Positions 63,597 to 64,000 of a DNA stretch of 64,000 nucleotides are shown one piece after another (the stretch's first letter is position 1; the number at the start of each line of letters is the position of its first letter). The DNA is from Poriferisodalis sp965221945 (lineage in GTDB: Bacteria; Actinomycetota; Acidimicrobiia; Acidimicrobiales; Poriferisodalaceae): the NCBI RefSeq assembly GCF_965221945.1, contig NZ_OZ244925.1, forward strand, positions 3,162,001 to 3,226,000. Reading direction: 5' to 3'. The notes beneath the pieces were generated by a model, which saw only the letters and a list, made by a program, of their open reading frames with translations, was not told the origin of the DNA and did not search any database. A program made the translations under genes and the position numbers.

Positions 63597-64000
63597 TTAC
63601 TCCTCTTCAAGCCGTGTGGCGCTCGTCAGTTGGCAGGTGCTTGCCGCGTGCAGCAACGCATTGAGCAGTCTGGTCCCATCTGTTGAGCCCAATAGCTCGG
63701 AAGTAGCGCGTTCTGGGTGGGGCATGAGGCCCACGACATTGCGAGATTCGCTGCAGATTCCGGCGATATCGTCCACCGATCCATTCGGGTTGCCGATGTA
63801 TCGCATCACTACTTGGTCATTGTCGTGCAAACGCTGCAAAGTCGCGGGATCACACACGTAGTTGCCTTCGAAGTGGTTGATCGGAATGCTCAGTTCTTCC
63901 GACAGTGCCAACCCATGCCCGAGCACATGGTTCACGGAAGCCATGGCGACCTGCTGCGGTTGACACAGAAAGGAGAGCCCGGCATTCGGACGCAGAGCCC
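63597..64000 (-). CDS. purQ: Phosphoribosylformylglycinamidine synthase subunit PurQ, N-terminus cut by window edge
   Basis: 134 codons of the C-terminal part. IPINHFEGNYVCDPATLQRL and VMRYIGNPNGSVDDIAGICS, then NVVGLMPHPERATSELLGST, hold the glutamine-amidotransferase catalytic His/Glu (HPE). The frame is open to the edge (FLCQPQQVAMASV upstream). It supplies ammonia to PurL. It is on the same strand as purL but separated from it by an opposite-strand gene. Confidence 0.93.
   Translation of the reverse strand, partial: ALRPNAGLSFLCQPQQVAMASVNHVLGHGLALSEELSIPINHFEGNYVCDPATLQRLHDNDQVVMRYIGNPNGSVDDIAGICSESRNVVGLMPHPERATSELLGSTDGTRLLNALLHAASTCQLTSATRLEEE

Overview
The window is about 64 kb of gene-dense, high-GC (roughly two-thirds G+C) DNA from an actinobacterium. 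WhiB, a mycothiol-type glycosyltransferase (MshA) followed by a YbjN-like protein, the ClpS-DUF2017 pair, F420/luciferase-type oxidoreductases, GTG/TTG starts and many ATGA or 8-bp gene overlaps all point there. The split b6-type cytochrome b operon and a UGSC selenoprotein suggest the class Acidimicrobiia. That placement is an inference; no rRNA gene is present.

Layout. 1-7.8 kb: a minus-strand operon for a quinol:cytochrome c reductase (membrane protein, dicluster ferredoxin, b6-like cytochrome b, subunit-IV-like cytochrome b, Rieske protein, diheme cytochrome c, membrane protein running off the left edge). Facing away from it are a monoheme cytochrome c and a geranylgeranyl-reductase-like flavoprotein. 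7.86-15.5 kb: an accessory island with HicB and a frameshifted HicA, a RelE/ParE-like domain fused to a UvrD-like helicase, VapBC, and a second UvrD-like helicase destroyed by two nonsense codons and an IS982-like insertion. 15.5-20.4 kb: C5-pathway haem genes hemA-hemC-hemD-hemL, with a retropepsin-like gene where hemB is often found. 20.5-31.5 kb: SAM hydroxide adenosyltransferase, proC, mshA, MoaD/ThiS, histidine phosphatase, tRNA-Lys, dut, a K+ channel with RCK domain, oligoribonuclease, an MBL hydrolase and WhiB. 31.7-36.9 kb: TlpA-like thioredoxin and CcdA, a poly-gamma-glutamate-hydrolase-like protein, two CrcB/Fluc half-channels, and a large exported beta-propeller-like protein.

36.9-40 kb: serS, then divergently a UGSC-family selenoprotein of 573 aa whose Sec codon (UGA 38571-38573) splits it into two apparent ORFs; a bacterial SECIS-like hairpin follows the UGA. 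40-49.6 kb: a complete caa3-type cytochrome c oxidase operon (subunits IV, III, I, II). It is preceded by a second set made of a subunit III homologue, a membrane protein resembling the CoxA C-terminus, and a subunit-I homologue that has lost every haem and CuB ligand. ctaB and ctaA follow. 49.6-56.6 kb: clpS, DUF2017, tRNA-Glu, a two-component system, NUDIX, LLM oxidoreductase, rpmB-rpmG, a YcaQ-like protein, tRNA-Asp and tRNA-Phe. 56.6-64 kb: malic enzyme and purM-purF-purL, with purQ cut by the right edge.

The window is dominated by aerobic respiration and what feeds it: quinone-tail reduction, reductase, cytochromes c, oxidase, haem and haem A synthesis, and thiol handling for cytochrome c maturation. 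The most unusual items are the hidden selenoprotein, the ligand-less oxidase paralogue and the b6-like cytochrome b that keeps the haem c(n) cysteine.
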